Shown here one piece after another: positions 28,086 through 36,618 of a stretch of 64,000 bases of DNA. How positions within the stretch are numbered: position 1 is the first letter of the stretch; each line of letters starts with the position of its first letter. This DNA comes from Labilibacter marinus (GTDB lineage: Bacteria > Bacteroidota > Bacteroidia > Bacteroidales > Marinilabiliaceae): the NCBI RefSeq assembly GCF_001659685.2, contig NZ_LXYE02000010.1, forward strand, positions 62,001-126,000. Direction: 5' to 3'. Position numbers and translations under genes: made by a program. A model generated the notes under the pieces. It worked only from the letters and a program-made list of their open reading frames with translations, searched no databases and was not told the DNA's origin.

Positions 28086-28115
28086 CAGTAATCAATATCC
28101 AGTGGGCAGTAATCA
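28086..28115. repeat. Short direct repeat CAGTAATCA, 21 bp apart
   Basis: CAGTAATCA occurs at 28086-28094 and 28107-28115, preceded in both cases by similar bases, and the nearby spacer holds TGCATACTGCATACT with an 8-bp period. It lies in the 93-bp gap between rsmI and the next gene. Confidence 0.6.
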
Positions 28116-28171
28116 GAACATGTCCTTTAGTGAAAGGATTGCTACTTTGACTGCATACTGCATACTTGGTT

Positions 28172-28960
28172 TTAAAATCTTCGTTCTATGTAGTTGAAAA
28201 ATGCTTGAGTCACTTCCTGTTCGTCATCCCAATTAAAATTGGATTTAATAAATGATTGAGCAGAGGTGAAATCTGGTAGGTCGTTAAGTTGTTGCAATGT
28301 TTGGCTCATGACCTCCGATTTGCCATTAAATAATTCGCGTTGAAACATAAAACGATCGTTAATGCCTAATCCTTTGGTAAGGTCAGTCACAGGTTTGCCT
28401 TTCAATACCTTTTTAGCATCGCTCACTTGGTTAGTGGCAATGATGTCATTGACAGATTTTTTTTCGCCAGCAAAGGATTCTCCTAATGTTTTTGAATTAT
28501 CTTCTTTATTAATCTCTACAGTAGGTTCCGAAATAATTGTTTTTCGAGTTTCAATTTGAATCTCAGTTTCCGTAACTACTTCTTCAATAATTTCTTTTTT
28601 TATTTCAGGAATGATTTCTTCAGCAACAGGGTCCTCTACTGGGGGTTCTTCAGTAACAGTAGGCTCTTCTTTTGTATTTTCAACAGGAGTAGAAACTTCT
28701 TCGTTAATAGCAGGAGGAGCTTGAACGGGAGTAATAGGTTCTTCTTGATGCTTTGGTGTTTGAACATGAATTGATTGAGAAACATTACCACTGTTGAGGT
28801 CTTTTAAAAGACTAAAATCCTTTACCAATGCGTTTAATTTATCCTCCGTTAAATTTAAAAAAGGAGTAGGTATAGTTGCTTGTCCTTGAAACGTTTTAAC
28901 CATGGTTTCAACTTCTCCAAGGTCCTTTAAAATATTGTTGAGTAAAGTTTCTTTATCCAT
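28172..28960 (-). CDS. Acidic linker protein of unknown function
   Basis: 262 residues. A helical N-terminus (1-60), a low-complexity Glu/Pro/Val/Thr-rich middle (about 70-150) and a C-terminal helical segment (about 180-262) with LGINDRFMFQRELFNGKSEV and a final NYIERRF. No signal peptide or membrane segment, so probably cytoplasmic. The ordered C-terminus looks conserved within Bacteroidota, but I know no function. Directly upstream of rsmI on the same strand and divergent from tdk. Confidence 0.7.
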   Translation of the reverse strand: MDKETLLNNILKDLGEVETMVKTFQGQATIPTPFLNLTEDKLNALVKDFSLLKDLNSGNVSQSIHVQTPKHQEEPITPVQAPPAINEEVSTPVENTKEEPTVTEEPPVEDPVAEEIIPEIKKEIIEEVVTETEIQIETRKTIISEPTVEINKEDNSKTLGESFAGEKKSVNDIIATNQVSDAKKVLKGKPVTDLTKGLGINDRFMFQRELFNGKSEVMSQTLQQLNDLPDFTSAQSFIKSNFNWDDEQEVTQAFFNYIERRF

Positions 28961-28996
28961 AATAGTATCAAATCAAACTCTTTTTTTCTTATTTTG

Positions 28997-29004
28997 CAAA
29001 GTTA
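28997..29004 (-). promoter_or_regulatory. -7 promoter element for the acidic protein/rsmI operon
   Basis: TAACTTTG on the minus strand, 36 bases before the start codon at 28960; no clear -33 element. Confidence 0.45.
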
Positions 29005-29062
29005 GTGATAATATAATATTAAGTAAGGAGTTAATTCCATTGTTGTTAGTTGAATTGCGTAA

Positions 29063-29641
29063 ATGTTTTTAGAAAATAAAATAAATAAGGCGGGAAAGCA
29101 TGGCTGGATTGAAGTGATAGCTGGTTCTATGTTTTCGGGGAAAACAGAAGAGTTGTTGCGTCGTTTAAAGAGAGCAAAAATTGCCAAGCAGAAAGTGGAG
29201 ATTTTTAAACCCCATGTGGATGTACGTTATAGCGACAATGAAGTGGTGTCGCATGATGAGAATTCCATTATGTCGACACCTGTTGAAACATCGGGTAATA
29301 TTTTATTGCTGTGCGGGAATGTGGATGTTGTTGGAATTGATGAAGCTCAGTTTTTTGATAATGGCTTAGCTAAAGTGTGTCAGCAGCTTTCTAACCAAGG
29401 AATACGGGTAATTATTGCAGGTTTAGATATGGACTTTCAGGGTAATCCTTTCGGACCTATGCCAGCATTGATGGCAGTAGCAGAATATGTAACTAAGGTT
29501 CATGCTATTTGCATGAAATGCGGCGATTTAGCCCATTTTTCTCATCGTTTATCCAGTGAGGAAAAATTAGTTTTATTAGGAGAAAGAGTAGATTACGAAC
29601 CCTTATGTAGGTCGTGTTACACAGTGGTAAACAATAAATAA
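29063..29641 (+). CDS. tdk: Thymidine kinase
   Basis: 192 residues. Type II thymidine kinase of nucleotide salvage. P-loop [12 protein letters not shown] (from Gly21), Walker-B-like [11 protein letters not shown], and the structural zinc cysteines in ICMKCGD and LCRSCY. Its stop codon overlaps the ATG of murF-alr (TAATG), so the two are translationally coupled. Confidence 0.95.
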   Translation: MFLENKINKAGKHGWIEVIAGSMFSGKTEELLRRLKRAKIAKQKVEIFKPHVDVRYSDNEVVSHDENSIMSTPVETSGNILLLCGNVDVVGIDEAQFFDNGLAKVCQQLSNQGIRVIIAGLDMDFQGNPFGPMPALMAVAEYVTKVHAICMKCGDLAHFSHRLSSEEKLVLLGERVDYEPLCRSCYTVVNNK

Positions 29642-32106
29642 TGCAAGCATATAAATTTAGTGATATAGGCCAATGGCTAAACGGTAAGCTGATTGTAGGT
29701 AGGGATACTACTTTTACCAATATTATTACAGATAGCCGTTCGGTAAGCAATCCTAAAGATTCTTTATTTATTGCAATTTCTGGTAAAAACCATAATGGCC
29801 ACCAATATATTACCTCATTATATCAGCAGGGAGTACGTTGCTTTTTTGTGGAGCCAGATTTTACAATTTCAGATCACCTAAATGATGCAAATTTTTTTGT
29901 TGTAGAAAATACCTTATTGGCTTTTCAGCAATTGGTGGCTTACAAACGGAGCTTGTTTGCTTGCCCTGTTGTTGGGGTAACAGGGAGTAATGGCAAAACC
30001 ATTGTAAAAGAGTGGATTTCGCAACTGGTAGGGAAGTCCAAAATAATGGTTCGCTCCCCTAAAAGTTATAATAGCCAAATAGGTGTTCCTTTATCTGTTT
30101 GGCACTTAAATGCTACTACAGAGCTGGCTGTATTTGAGGCGGGTATTTCGCAAAAAGGTGAAATGGAAAAGATCGCTAGCATTATTTCTCCAACTATTGG
30201 GGTAATTACTAATATTGGGGCTGCTCATCAAGAGAATTTTTCATCTCAACAAGAAAAACTTCAAGAGAAGTTGAAGCTTTTTAAAGATAGCGACGCGATT
30301 GTTTATTGTGCCGATTCTAAATTGATTAAAGAAGGTGTTGAGCGCTGTTATCCAAATAAAAAAATGTTCTCATGGGGAACTTCTTCAGATTGTACTTTAA
30401 ATATCTTAGCGAAAGAAACATCTGGCAGTATTATCCATGTTGAGATAAAGTATAAGGATGAAGTTTTTGTGCTCGAATTGCCATTTTCAGATGAAGCTTC
30501 CTTTGAAAATGCGATGAATTCAATTACTGTATTATTGTATTTAGGATATGATTTCGGTTATATCAGTACTGCGATAAAAAAACTAGTTCCAGTTGCTATG
30601 CGCATGGAATTAAAAGAGGGCGTGAATAATTGTTTGGTGATTAATGATAGTTATAATTCCGACCTTTCATCACTGTCTTTGTCATTGGACTTTTTGGTAC
30701 AACAAAGCAAAAATAAAACGCAAAGCAGAACATTAATTCTGTCGGATATATATCAGAGTGGAATTCCTGATTTAGAACTCTGTCAGCAAATTAATACGCT
30801 TTTAAAAGATAAAAATATAAGCCGTTTAATTGGAGTGGGAGAAGGTTTAAGAACACATTGTAATCAGTTTGATATGGATGCTGTTTTTTATGATTCAACA
30901 AACGAGCTACTGCAGTCTTTGACCACTCATATGTTTAAAAATGAGGCCATATTAATTAAGGGCTCCAGAAATTTTGAATTTGAGTTAGTTTCCGAAGTGT
31001 TAGAAATGAAGCATCATCAAACTTGCTTGGAAATTAATATGAATGCTTTAGTGGATAATCTCAACTTTTACCGCTCTAAATTAAAGAGCACGACTAAGGT
31101 GCTAGCTATGGTAAAAGCCTTTAGTTACGGAAGTGGTTCGTATGAAATTGCGAGCATCCTACAACATCAAAAAGTAGATTATTTGGGTGTTGCTTTTGCG
31201 GATGAGGGTGTAGAACTGCGCAAGGCGGGTATTTCGCTTCCCATTATAGTGATGAACCCAGAGGAAAAAAGTTTTCCTTTAATGATAGAGCATCATCTAG
31301 AGCCTGAAATATATAGCTTTAAAGTGCTAGGTCAGTTTATTGAGCTCTTTAAAAAGGAAGGGATTTCTGATTATCCAGTTCACATAAAATATGATTCTGG
31401 TATGAATCGTTTGGGTTTTGTTTCTGACGACCAGCAAAAATTATTTGAAGTTTTAAAGGAGCAGCAAGAGCTTCGGGTGAAATCTTGTTTTTCTCATTTA
31501 GTAGGAAGCGATGAAAAACAATTTGATGCCTTTACGCATCAACAGGTCGATGCTTTTAAAGTGTTTACTGCTGAGTTGGAACGACACCTGAATTACTCCT
31601 TTATTAAACATATTCTAAACTCAGCAGGTATTTTAAGATTTCCTGAAGCGCAGTTTGATATGGTTCGATTAGGAATTGGTATGTATGGCATTGGGGCTGT
31701 AGAACAGCAAAAGTTGAAGAGTGTTACTCGTTTTAAATCATTTATATCCCAGATAAAATACGTTAAGGCACATGAAACCATAGGTTATAGCAGACAAGGA
31801 GAATTAAGTTATGATGCCGAAATTGCTATTGTTCCTGTGGGCTATGCAGATGGCTTAAACCGCAGATTAGGAAATGGGGTTGGTAAGATGATAGTGGGTG
31901 GTCAGTTGGCAGTAACAGTAGGAAATATTTGCATGGATATGTGTATGATTGACGTTACAGGACTGAAAGCTAATGAGGGAGATGAAGTAGAAATATTTGG
32001 GCCAGATAACTCCGTAGACGATTTAGCGCAAAGTATAGATACTATCTCTTACGAGGTGTTTACTAGTATTAGCAGGCGTGTAAAACGAGTATATTACTAC
32101 GAGTAG
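29641..32106 (+). CDS. Bifunctional MurF ligase / alanine racemase
   Basis: 821 residues. The N-terminal half is MurF (UDP-MurNAc-tripeptide:D-Ala-D-Ala ligase) with the P-loop GVTGSNGKTIVKEW (Lys119). The C-terminal half (from about 460) is a PLP alanine racemase with Lys492 in MVKAFSYGSG, GMNRLGF and the second catalytic Tyr716 in ETIGYSRQG. The fusion makes D-Ala and uses the dipeptide in one chain and is known in Bacteroidota. The canonical GKT is followed by I-V rather than T-T. No other alanine racemase gene is in the window. Confidence 0.95.
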   Translation: MQAYKFSDIGQWLNGKLIVGRDTTFTNIITDSRSVSNPKDSLFIAISGKNHNGHQYITSLYQQGVRCFFVEPDFTISDHLNDANFFVVENTLLAFQQLVAYKRSLFACPVVGVTGSNGKTIVKEWISQLVGKSKIMVRSPKSYNSQIGVPLSVWHLNATTELAVFEAGISQKGEMEKIASIISPTIGVITNIGAAHQENFSSQQEKLQEKLKLFKDSDAIVYCADSKLIKEGVERCYPNKKMFSWGTSSDCTLNILAKETSGSIIHVEIKYKDEVFVLELPFSDEASFENAMNSITVLLYLGYDFGYISTAIKKLVPVAMRMELKEGVNNCLVINDSYNSDLSSLSLSLDFLVQQSKNKTQSRTLILSDIYQSGIPDLELCQQINTLLKDKNISRLIGVGEGLRTHCNQFDMDAVFYDSTNELLQSLTTHMFKNEAILIKGSRNFEFELVSEVLEMKHHQTCLEINMNALVDNLNFYRSKLKSTTKVLAMVKAFSYGSGSYEIASILQHQKVDYLGVAFADEGVELRKAGISLPIIVMNPEEKSFPLMIEHHLEPEIYSFKVLGQFIELFKKEGISDYPVHIKYDSGMNRLGFVSDDQQKLFEVLKEQQELRVKSCFSHLVGSDEKQFDAFTHQQVDAFKVFTAELERHLNYSFIKHILNSAGILRFPEAQFDMVRLGIGMYGIGAVEQQKLKSVTRFKSFISQIKYVKAHETIGYSRQGELSYDAEIAIVPVGYADGLNRRLGNGVGKMIVGGQLAVTVGNICMDMCMIDVTGLKANEGDEVEIFGPDNSVDDLAQSIDTISYEVFTSISRRVKRVYYYE

Positions 32107-32116
32107 ATACAATTAG

Positions 32117-32180
32117 CAATAATCAATGAACAGTTAGTAAGTCCTTGATTATTGATATTTGTTCATTGTTAACTGTTCAT
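32117..32180. repeat. Overlapping, mutually exclusive inverted repeats
   Basis: CAATAATCAA (32117-32126) pairs with TTGATTATTG (32145-32154), and ATGAACAGTTA (32126-32136) pairs with TAACTGTTCAT (32170-32180). The two hairpins interleave, so they cannot form together as simple stems. They fill the 81-bp gap between the convergent murF-alr and crp-type genes. No U tract follows. Confidence 0.75.
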
Positions 32181-32187
32181 GGTGGGT

Positions 32188-32898
32188 TTATCCTAATTTG
32201 GATATTTTCTCCAGTTTTTCGGTATCTAATATCCTAATGATTCTACCGTCAACAGTAATTACTTCTTCATTTACAAAGGTAGATAACGTTCGGATTGCAT
32301 TAGAAGTAGTCATGTTGGAGAAGTTGGCTAAATCCTCACGTGATAAATAAACGTTTAAAGTCTGTTCGTCCTCTTCTAAACCGTATATTTCCTTTAATAC
32401 AAGTAGGCTTTCGGCTAATCTTCCTCTAATATGTTTTTGCGTTAATGTAACGGTTCTGTACCTCGAAAAACCTAGTTCCTGAGCCAAAGAGCGAATGATA
32501 TTTAAACTGAACTTGTGGTTGTTTTCAAGTAATTCAAAAACAAGTGCCTTAGGAATAAAAAAGATAGTGCAGGGTTCAATAACAACGGCCGAAGCAACAT
32601 GTGGCCCTTCTGCAAAGAAAGCTCTGTATCCGATGAAACTAGTAGGATTGGCCATGCGTACAATTTGGTCTCTTCCTCCAAAACCAAGTTTGTAAACCTT
32701 CACCTTACCAGAGCCTAAGCATAGTAATCCATCAGGAACCTCACCCTCTTCATAAATCACTTCATTTTTTTTGTAATGAACTGCCTTGTGGTTGTTGAGT
32801 ACTTTCTCCTTCTCTTCATCGGTCAGAACATCGTATAACTGCGATATGTCTTTAATACTAGGTTCTTTGATTTCAGTCTTGTCGGCTCTTCTTGGCAT
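32188..32898 (-). CDS. Crp/Fnr-family transcriptional regulator
   Basis: 236 residues from the Met at 32898 (MPRRADKTE); a Met 12 codons upstream falls inside the promoter. An N-terminal cyclic-nucleotide-binding-type beta barrel (EVIYEEGEVPDGLLCLGSGKV, about 45-140), a dimer helix and a C-terminal winged helix (LSREDLANFSNMTTSNAIRT). No cysteine cluster for an Fe-S centre, and the phosphate-binding cAMP motif is not the E. coli one, so the signal is unknown. It is single, with a good promoter and a palindrome in the leader that may be its own operator. Confidence 0.92.
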   Translation of the reverse strand: MPRRADKTEIKEPSIKDISQLYDVLTDEEKEKVLNNHKAVHYKKNEVIYEEGEVPDGLLCLGSGKVKVYKLGFGGRDQIVRMANPTSFIGYRAFFAEGPHVASAVVIEPCTIFFIPKALVFELLENNHKFSLNIIRSLAQELGFSRYRTVTLTQKHIRGRLAESLLVLKEIYGLEEDEQTLNVYLSREDLANFSNMTTSNAIRTLSTFVNEEVITVDGRIIRILDTEKLEKISKLG

Positions 32899-32906
32899 CT
32901 TAAAAT

Positions 32907-32920
32907 ATGTTGTACAACAT
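32907..32920. promoter_or_regulatory. Perfect 14-bp palindrome, possible operator
   Basis: ATGTTGTACAACAT lies just downstream of the predicted transcription start of the crp/fnr-type gene and 9 bases before its start codon. The position suits autorepression. Confidence 0.5.
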
Positions 32921-32931
32921 GTGAATATCGC

Positions 32932-32962
32932 CAAAAATAGAAAAAAGCATACATACTACCAA
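32932..32962 (-). promoter_or_regulatory. Promoter for the Crp/Fnr-type gene
   Basis: Minus-strand TTG (32962-32960), 20 bases, TATTTTTG (32939-32932). The start of transcription would be near 32925, which excludes the in-frame Met at 32934. Confidence 0.65.
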
Positions 32963-33021
32963 GTAAAATAGAAGTATTACAGAGAGTTTTATCTGTTTTG
33001 TATGATATTAACCTTAGTTCT

Positions 33022-34671
33022 TTAAAATTTTGACACTAATGGTATTCTTCGTCCTAAGCCAAATGCCTTTGATGATACTCTGATGACAGGGGCAGTTTGG
33101 AAGCGTTTGTACTCATTTATGTTGACCATTCGTACGGCTTTATTAACTACTGCTTCTTCAAACCCTGCAGCAATTATTTTCTGTGGAGATTCATTTTTTT
33201 CGATATAATTAAACAGAACTTGGTCAAGAATACCATAATCAGGTAACGAGTCGCTGTCTTTTTGGTCGGGACGTAATTCTGCAGATGGCGGTTTAACAAT
33301 TGTATTCACAGGAATTACCTCGCCATCCTTGTTCATGAACTTAGCCAAGTCAAATACGTCTGTTTTGTACACATCACCTAATACAGAAAGGCCTCCATTC
33401 ATATCGCCATAAAGCGTTCCGTAACCAACAGCTGCCTCACTTTTGTTAGAGGTATTTAAAAGAATATGTCCAAATTTATTGGAAAGAGCCATCAGCAAGG
33501 TTCCTCTCACTCTGGCTTGAATATTTTCTTCGGTAACGTCAGGTTCAAGGCCTTCAAAGATAGAGGCCATGGTATTATCCATGCTACCCACAATATCTTT
33601 AATGGGCACAATGTCGTATTGAACTCCCAAGTTGTTCGCCAAGTCTTCAGCATCTTTTATGGAATGGTCAGAAGAATATTTAGAAGGTAGTAGTAAAACG
33701 CGCACATTCTCTGCTCCCAAAGCACGCGCAGCAATTACCACTGTAACAGCTGAGTCAATACCTCCAGATAAGCCTAAGGTAGCTTTGGTAAAGCCCATTT
33801 TATTGAAATAATCCTTTACGCCCAATACTAAAGCATCATGGATTAAGGCTATTTTTTCTTGCGATTCTGGTTCAATAACATTGCAATGTTCAATATCTTC
33901 AAGTTTGCAGTATTGTACATCCTCCGTAAATGAATTAAGCTGATTTACCACTTTTCCTTGGCTATTCACTACCATCGACCTGCCGTCAAAAACAAGCTCT
34001 GTATTGGCTCCAATTTGGTTGACATAAACGTATGGAAGTTGATTTTTAGCGGCTTTGTTTTTGATAATCTGCTGCCTAATTTCTCCTTGGTTATATGAAA
34101 ATGGCGAAGCAGCAATGTTAATCACTAAATCAGGATTTAATTGCTTTAACTCCTTCATCGGAGATTTGGTATATAGCTTACTTTTAGCAAAAGAATTAGC
34201 AACAGGCTGTTCGTCCCATAGATCTTCACAAATAGTAATGGCTAGTTTTTTGCCATTTATTTCAACTAAGCTAAACTCGCTATTGGGCTGAAAATACCTG
34301 TACTCATCAAATACATCGTAATTAGGAAGTAAGGTTTTATTGTGCACCGATTGTATTTTTCCATTACCTAACACAAAGGCAGAGTTAAATAGCTTTTTAC
34401 CTTTAGGTTCTGGGTTAATACTTGGGCATCCAACAATGGCTGTAACTGATTTGCATTTTTTAGCAATAATATCAACTTGTTGCAAGCATTGCTCAACAAA
34501 CTCTTCTCTTTCTAACAAATCAAGTGGCGGATAACCGCAAACGGCTAGTTCAGAGAACACAATTAAATCGCAATTATCGTTTTGGGCATTTTCAATGGCC
34601 TTGATAATTTTTTCGGTATTGGACTTAAAATTTCCAACGTGATAGTTTAATTGAGCTAATGCTATTTTCAT
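33022..34671 (-). CDS. nadE: Glutamine-dependent NAD+ synthetase
   Basis: 549 residues. An N-terminal nitrilase-type glutaminase domain with the triad Glu41 (FSELAVCGYPP), Lys112 (NKTLLPNYDVFDE) and Cys148 (ITICEDLWDE), and a C-terminal synthetase with the PP-loop LGLSGGIDSAVT (about 299-310). It amidates nicotinic acid adenine dinucleotide. In flavobacteria nadE lies beside gldB; here gldB is two genes away. Confidence 0.96.
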   Translation of the reverse strand: MKIALAQLNYHVGNFKSNTEKIIKAIENAQNDNCDLIVFSELAVCGYPPLDLLEREEFVEQCLQQVDIIAKKCKSVTAIVGCPSINPEPKGKKLFNSAFVLGNGKIQSVHNKTLLPNYDVFDEYRYFQPNSEFSLVEINGKKLAITICEDLWDEQPVANSFAKSKLYTKSPMKELKQLNPDLVINIAASPFSYNQGEIRQQIIKNKAAKNQLPYVYVNQIGANTELVFDGRSMVVNSQGKVVNQLNSFTEDVQYCKLEDIEHCNVIEPESQEKIALIHDALVLGVKDYFNKMGFTKATLGLSGGIDSAVTVVIAARALGAENVRVLLLPSKYSSDHSIKDAEDLANNLGVQYDIVPIKDIVGSMDNTMASIFEGLEPDVTEENIQARVRGTLLMALSNKFGHILLNTSNKSEAAVGYGTLYGDMNGGLSVLGDVYKTDVFDLAKFMNKDGEVIPVNTIVKPPSAELRPDQKDSDSLPDYGILDQVLFNYIEKNESPQKIIAAGFEEAVVNKAVRMVNINEYKRFQTAPVIRVSSKAFGLGRRIPLVSKF

Positions 34672-34762
34672 TTCTTACAATTCACTTAATTACTACAAAA
34701 GCGACTTCTGAATGAATATCGCTTTTAATTCTTGTTATATGATACTTTGTTAAGCCTTTTTC

Positions 34763-35425
34763 TTAAAAGATAACGCCAAAGTTAAATACTAAGCGATTCA
34801 ATACAACTTTATCGTTTACCGTACTATTTTTTGTTATATCAGTTAAGCCTTGGTTGTAGGTTACTCCTAATTTTAGATAAGTGCTTCCACCTACCGAGTA
34901 CTGCATACCTCCACCAAACTTATAGCCAAAGTTCATTAAACGTACTTCTTCGCTAAGGCTTTTGCCCGAACCATTATTGGTTTTAATATTTATTTGTCCA
35001 GATAATCCAAAAATACCGTAGTAGCTTGAGCGCTGAAAATCACTAGTTTGAAGTTTTAAACACAAAGGTACTTCAATGTATTTTAAACGATATTCCAAAC
35101 TTTCGTTAGGGTCTAAAGTTTCTACCTCACCACCAATAATTATATCGGTTTCGTCAATATATCTTAAATGACCACCTGTAGTGTTAATAGTTAGTCCAGT
35201 CGAAAAGGCATAATTTGGAGCGAAAAACTTATCCATTTCAATACCAAAATTATACCCCATTAAGTTACCATTACCGTCGGTTTTACTATGGTCGGATTTA
35301 AGCCAACTTAACTGTGGACTTAATACAAAAGCAAAACGAAGGTCAGATTCTCTTTCTGACGATTGAGCCGTTACTGTATTCACAGAAATAAAGGCTATCA
35401 TTAATATTAATGCTATTTTCTTCAT
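34763..35425 (-). CDS. Outer-membrane beta-barrel protein (porin/PorT-like)
   Basis: 220 residues. Signal peptide MKKIALILMIAFISVNTVTAQ. The mature part is a series of amphipathic strands with NYAFSTGLTINTTGGHL, LKYIEVPLCLKLQTSD, FGLSGQINIK and a last strand ending in a phenylalanine (VFNFGVIF), typical of small barrels folded by BAM. The strand signature -YIEVPL-LK- is common to the outer-membrane-beta-barrel/PorT family. Function unknown. A -7 element lies upstream. Confidence 0.83.
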   Translation of the reverse strand: MKKIALILMIAFISVNTVTAQSSERESDLRFAFVLSPQLSWLKSDHSKTDGNGNLMGYNFGIEMDKFFAPNYAFSTGLTINTTGGHLRYIDETDIIIGGEVETLDPNESLEYRLKYIEVPLCLKLQTSDFQRSSYYGIFGLSGQINIKTNNGSGKSLSEEVRLMNFGYKFGGGMQYSVGGSTYLKLGVTYNQGLTDITKNSTVNDKVVLNRLVFNFGVIF

Positions 35426-35457
35426 GGTAAAATGATTATTCTTTTAGTTAAGATTTG

Positions 35458-35465
35458 CAAACTTA
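35458..35465 (-). promoter_or_regulatory. -7 promoter element for the beta-barrel gene
   Basis: TAAGTTTG on the minus strand, 32 bases before the start codon; no clear -33 element. Confidence 0.45.
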
Positions 35466-35518
35466 ATAAAAAACGAAAAATTATAAGCTATAGTGCCTAT
35501 AATCGCAAGATTCATTTT

Positions 35519-36490
35519 TTATACATTTTTGGCTCTGCGGCCGTAACGTTGTGCAATAAAGCTGATAGTAATCAATTGTAAGGAATGATAAATCATGATA
35601 GGTAATATAAATATACCTTGAGAAGCCATTCCTTTAAATAACACATCGGCCATAACAGAACCATGAACTAAAGATTTTTTAGAACCACAAAATAATGCTG
35701 TTATCTGGTCTTCTTTACTAAACTTTAGCTTAAAGCAGATGATTAAAACAATAGCATAAACCAAAATAAATATAGCTACGATTAAAATGATGGCAATAAG
35801 CAGATAGTATATTTTTATGCCATCGAATATGTTGGCTAAGAATGATTTGCTAAAGCTGTTGTACACAATGATTAAAATAATACTCTTATCAAATAAGGTT
35901 AGATACTTACCGTACTTGCGTGCCGTATTTCCTATGTATTTGTTAAGTGATAATCCAAGAATTACAGGAACTAGGATTTTAACGATTAGACTAACTACAC
36001 TATCCATTAAGTTAAAGTCACCTGTTGAAGTGCTCATAAAAAGTCCCATCCAAAGCGGCGTAATAATAATTCCTAAAAGTCCTGATATACTCGCGTTAAA
36101 GATAGCTCCAGGAATGTTTCCTTTAGCAATAGAAACCATAACAACAGAGGAAGAAACGGTTGATGGAAGTGCTGCCATAAAGAATAAGGCTAGCCAAAGT
36201 ATTTCTGTTTCTGCTGTTTTTACCAAAGGTTTAAAGCAAATAACTATTAAAGGAAAAATAAGAAAGGTAGTTGCTTGAACCAGAAGGTGAAGACGGTAAT
36301 TAGATAAACCTTTTTTCATTTCCTTGGGACTAAGCTTAAGTCCGTAAAAAAAGAAGATAAGCGATATGCCAATGCCGCTAATTGTTTCGAGCGGAATTAG
36401 GCTGTCTTTATCTCCAATGCCTGGCACCCAATAAGCCAAAGCAATCATCGCTAGCAGACCTACAATAAAACCATCAATTTTTTTGAGCAT
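35519..36490 (-). CDS. Bile acid:sodium symporter-like transporter
   Basis: 323 residues with nine or ten hydrophobic helices. The start LIPLETISGIGISLIFFFYGLKLS and the internal AALPSTVSSSVVMVSIAKGN match the SBF-like (YfeH/RCH1-type) group of the bile acid/sodium symporter superfamily. The real solute is unknown and is unlikely to be bile acid in a free-living organism. It is a single gene divergent from gldB. Confidence 0.85.
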   Translation of the reverse strand: MLKKIDGFIVGLLAMIALAYWVPGIGDKDSLIPLETISGIGISLIFFFYGLKLSPKEMKKGLSNYRLHLLVQATTFLIFPLIVICFKPLVKTAETEILWLALFFMAALPSTVSSSVVMVSIAKGNIPGAIFNASISGLLGIIITPLWMGLFMSTSTGDFNLMDSVVSLIVKILVPVILGLSLNKYIGNTARKYGKYLTLFDKSIILIIVYNSFSKSFLANIFDGIKIYYLLIAIILIVAIFILVYAIVLIICFKLKFSKEDQITALFCGSKKSLVHGSVMADVLFKGMASQGIFILPIMIYHSLQLITISFIAQRYGRRAKNV

Positions 36491-36506
36491 CTTTAATTAT
36501 TTTGCG

Positions 36507-36514
36507 CAAAATTA
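36507..36514 (-). promoter_or_regulatory. -7 promoter element for the SBF-like transporter
   Basis: TAATTTTG on the minus strand, 16 bases before the start codon; the overlapping TTTGCGCAAA is a 10-bp palindrome. Confidence 0.45.
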
Positions 36515-36586
36515 GCAATACTAATTAACTATTGCAGGTTTTCTTATTGATTGCAGGCTGACATAGGTATTTTATGCTAAAATTTT

Positions 36587-36594
36587 TAAGTTTG
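36587..36594 (+). promoter_or_regulatory. -7 promoter element for gldB
   Basis: TAAGTTTG, 24 bases before the gldB ATG; no clear -33 element. Confidence 0.45.
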
Positions 36595-36618
36595 AGGTTG
36601 AATAAGAAATAAAAGAAA

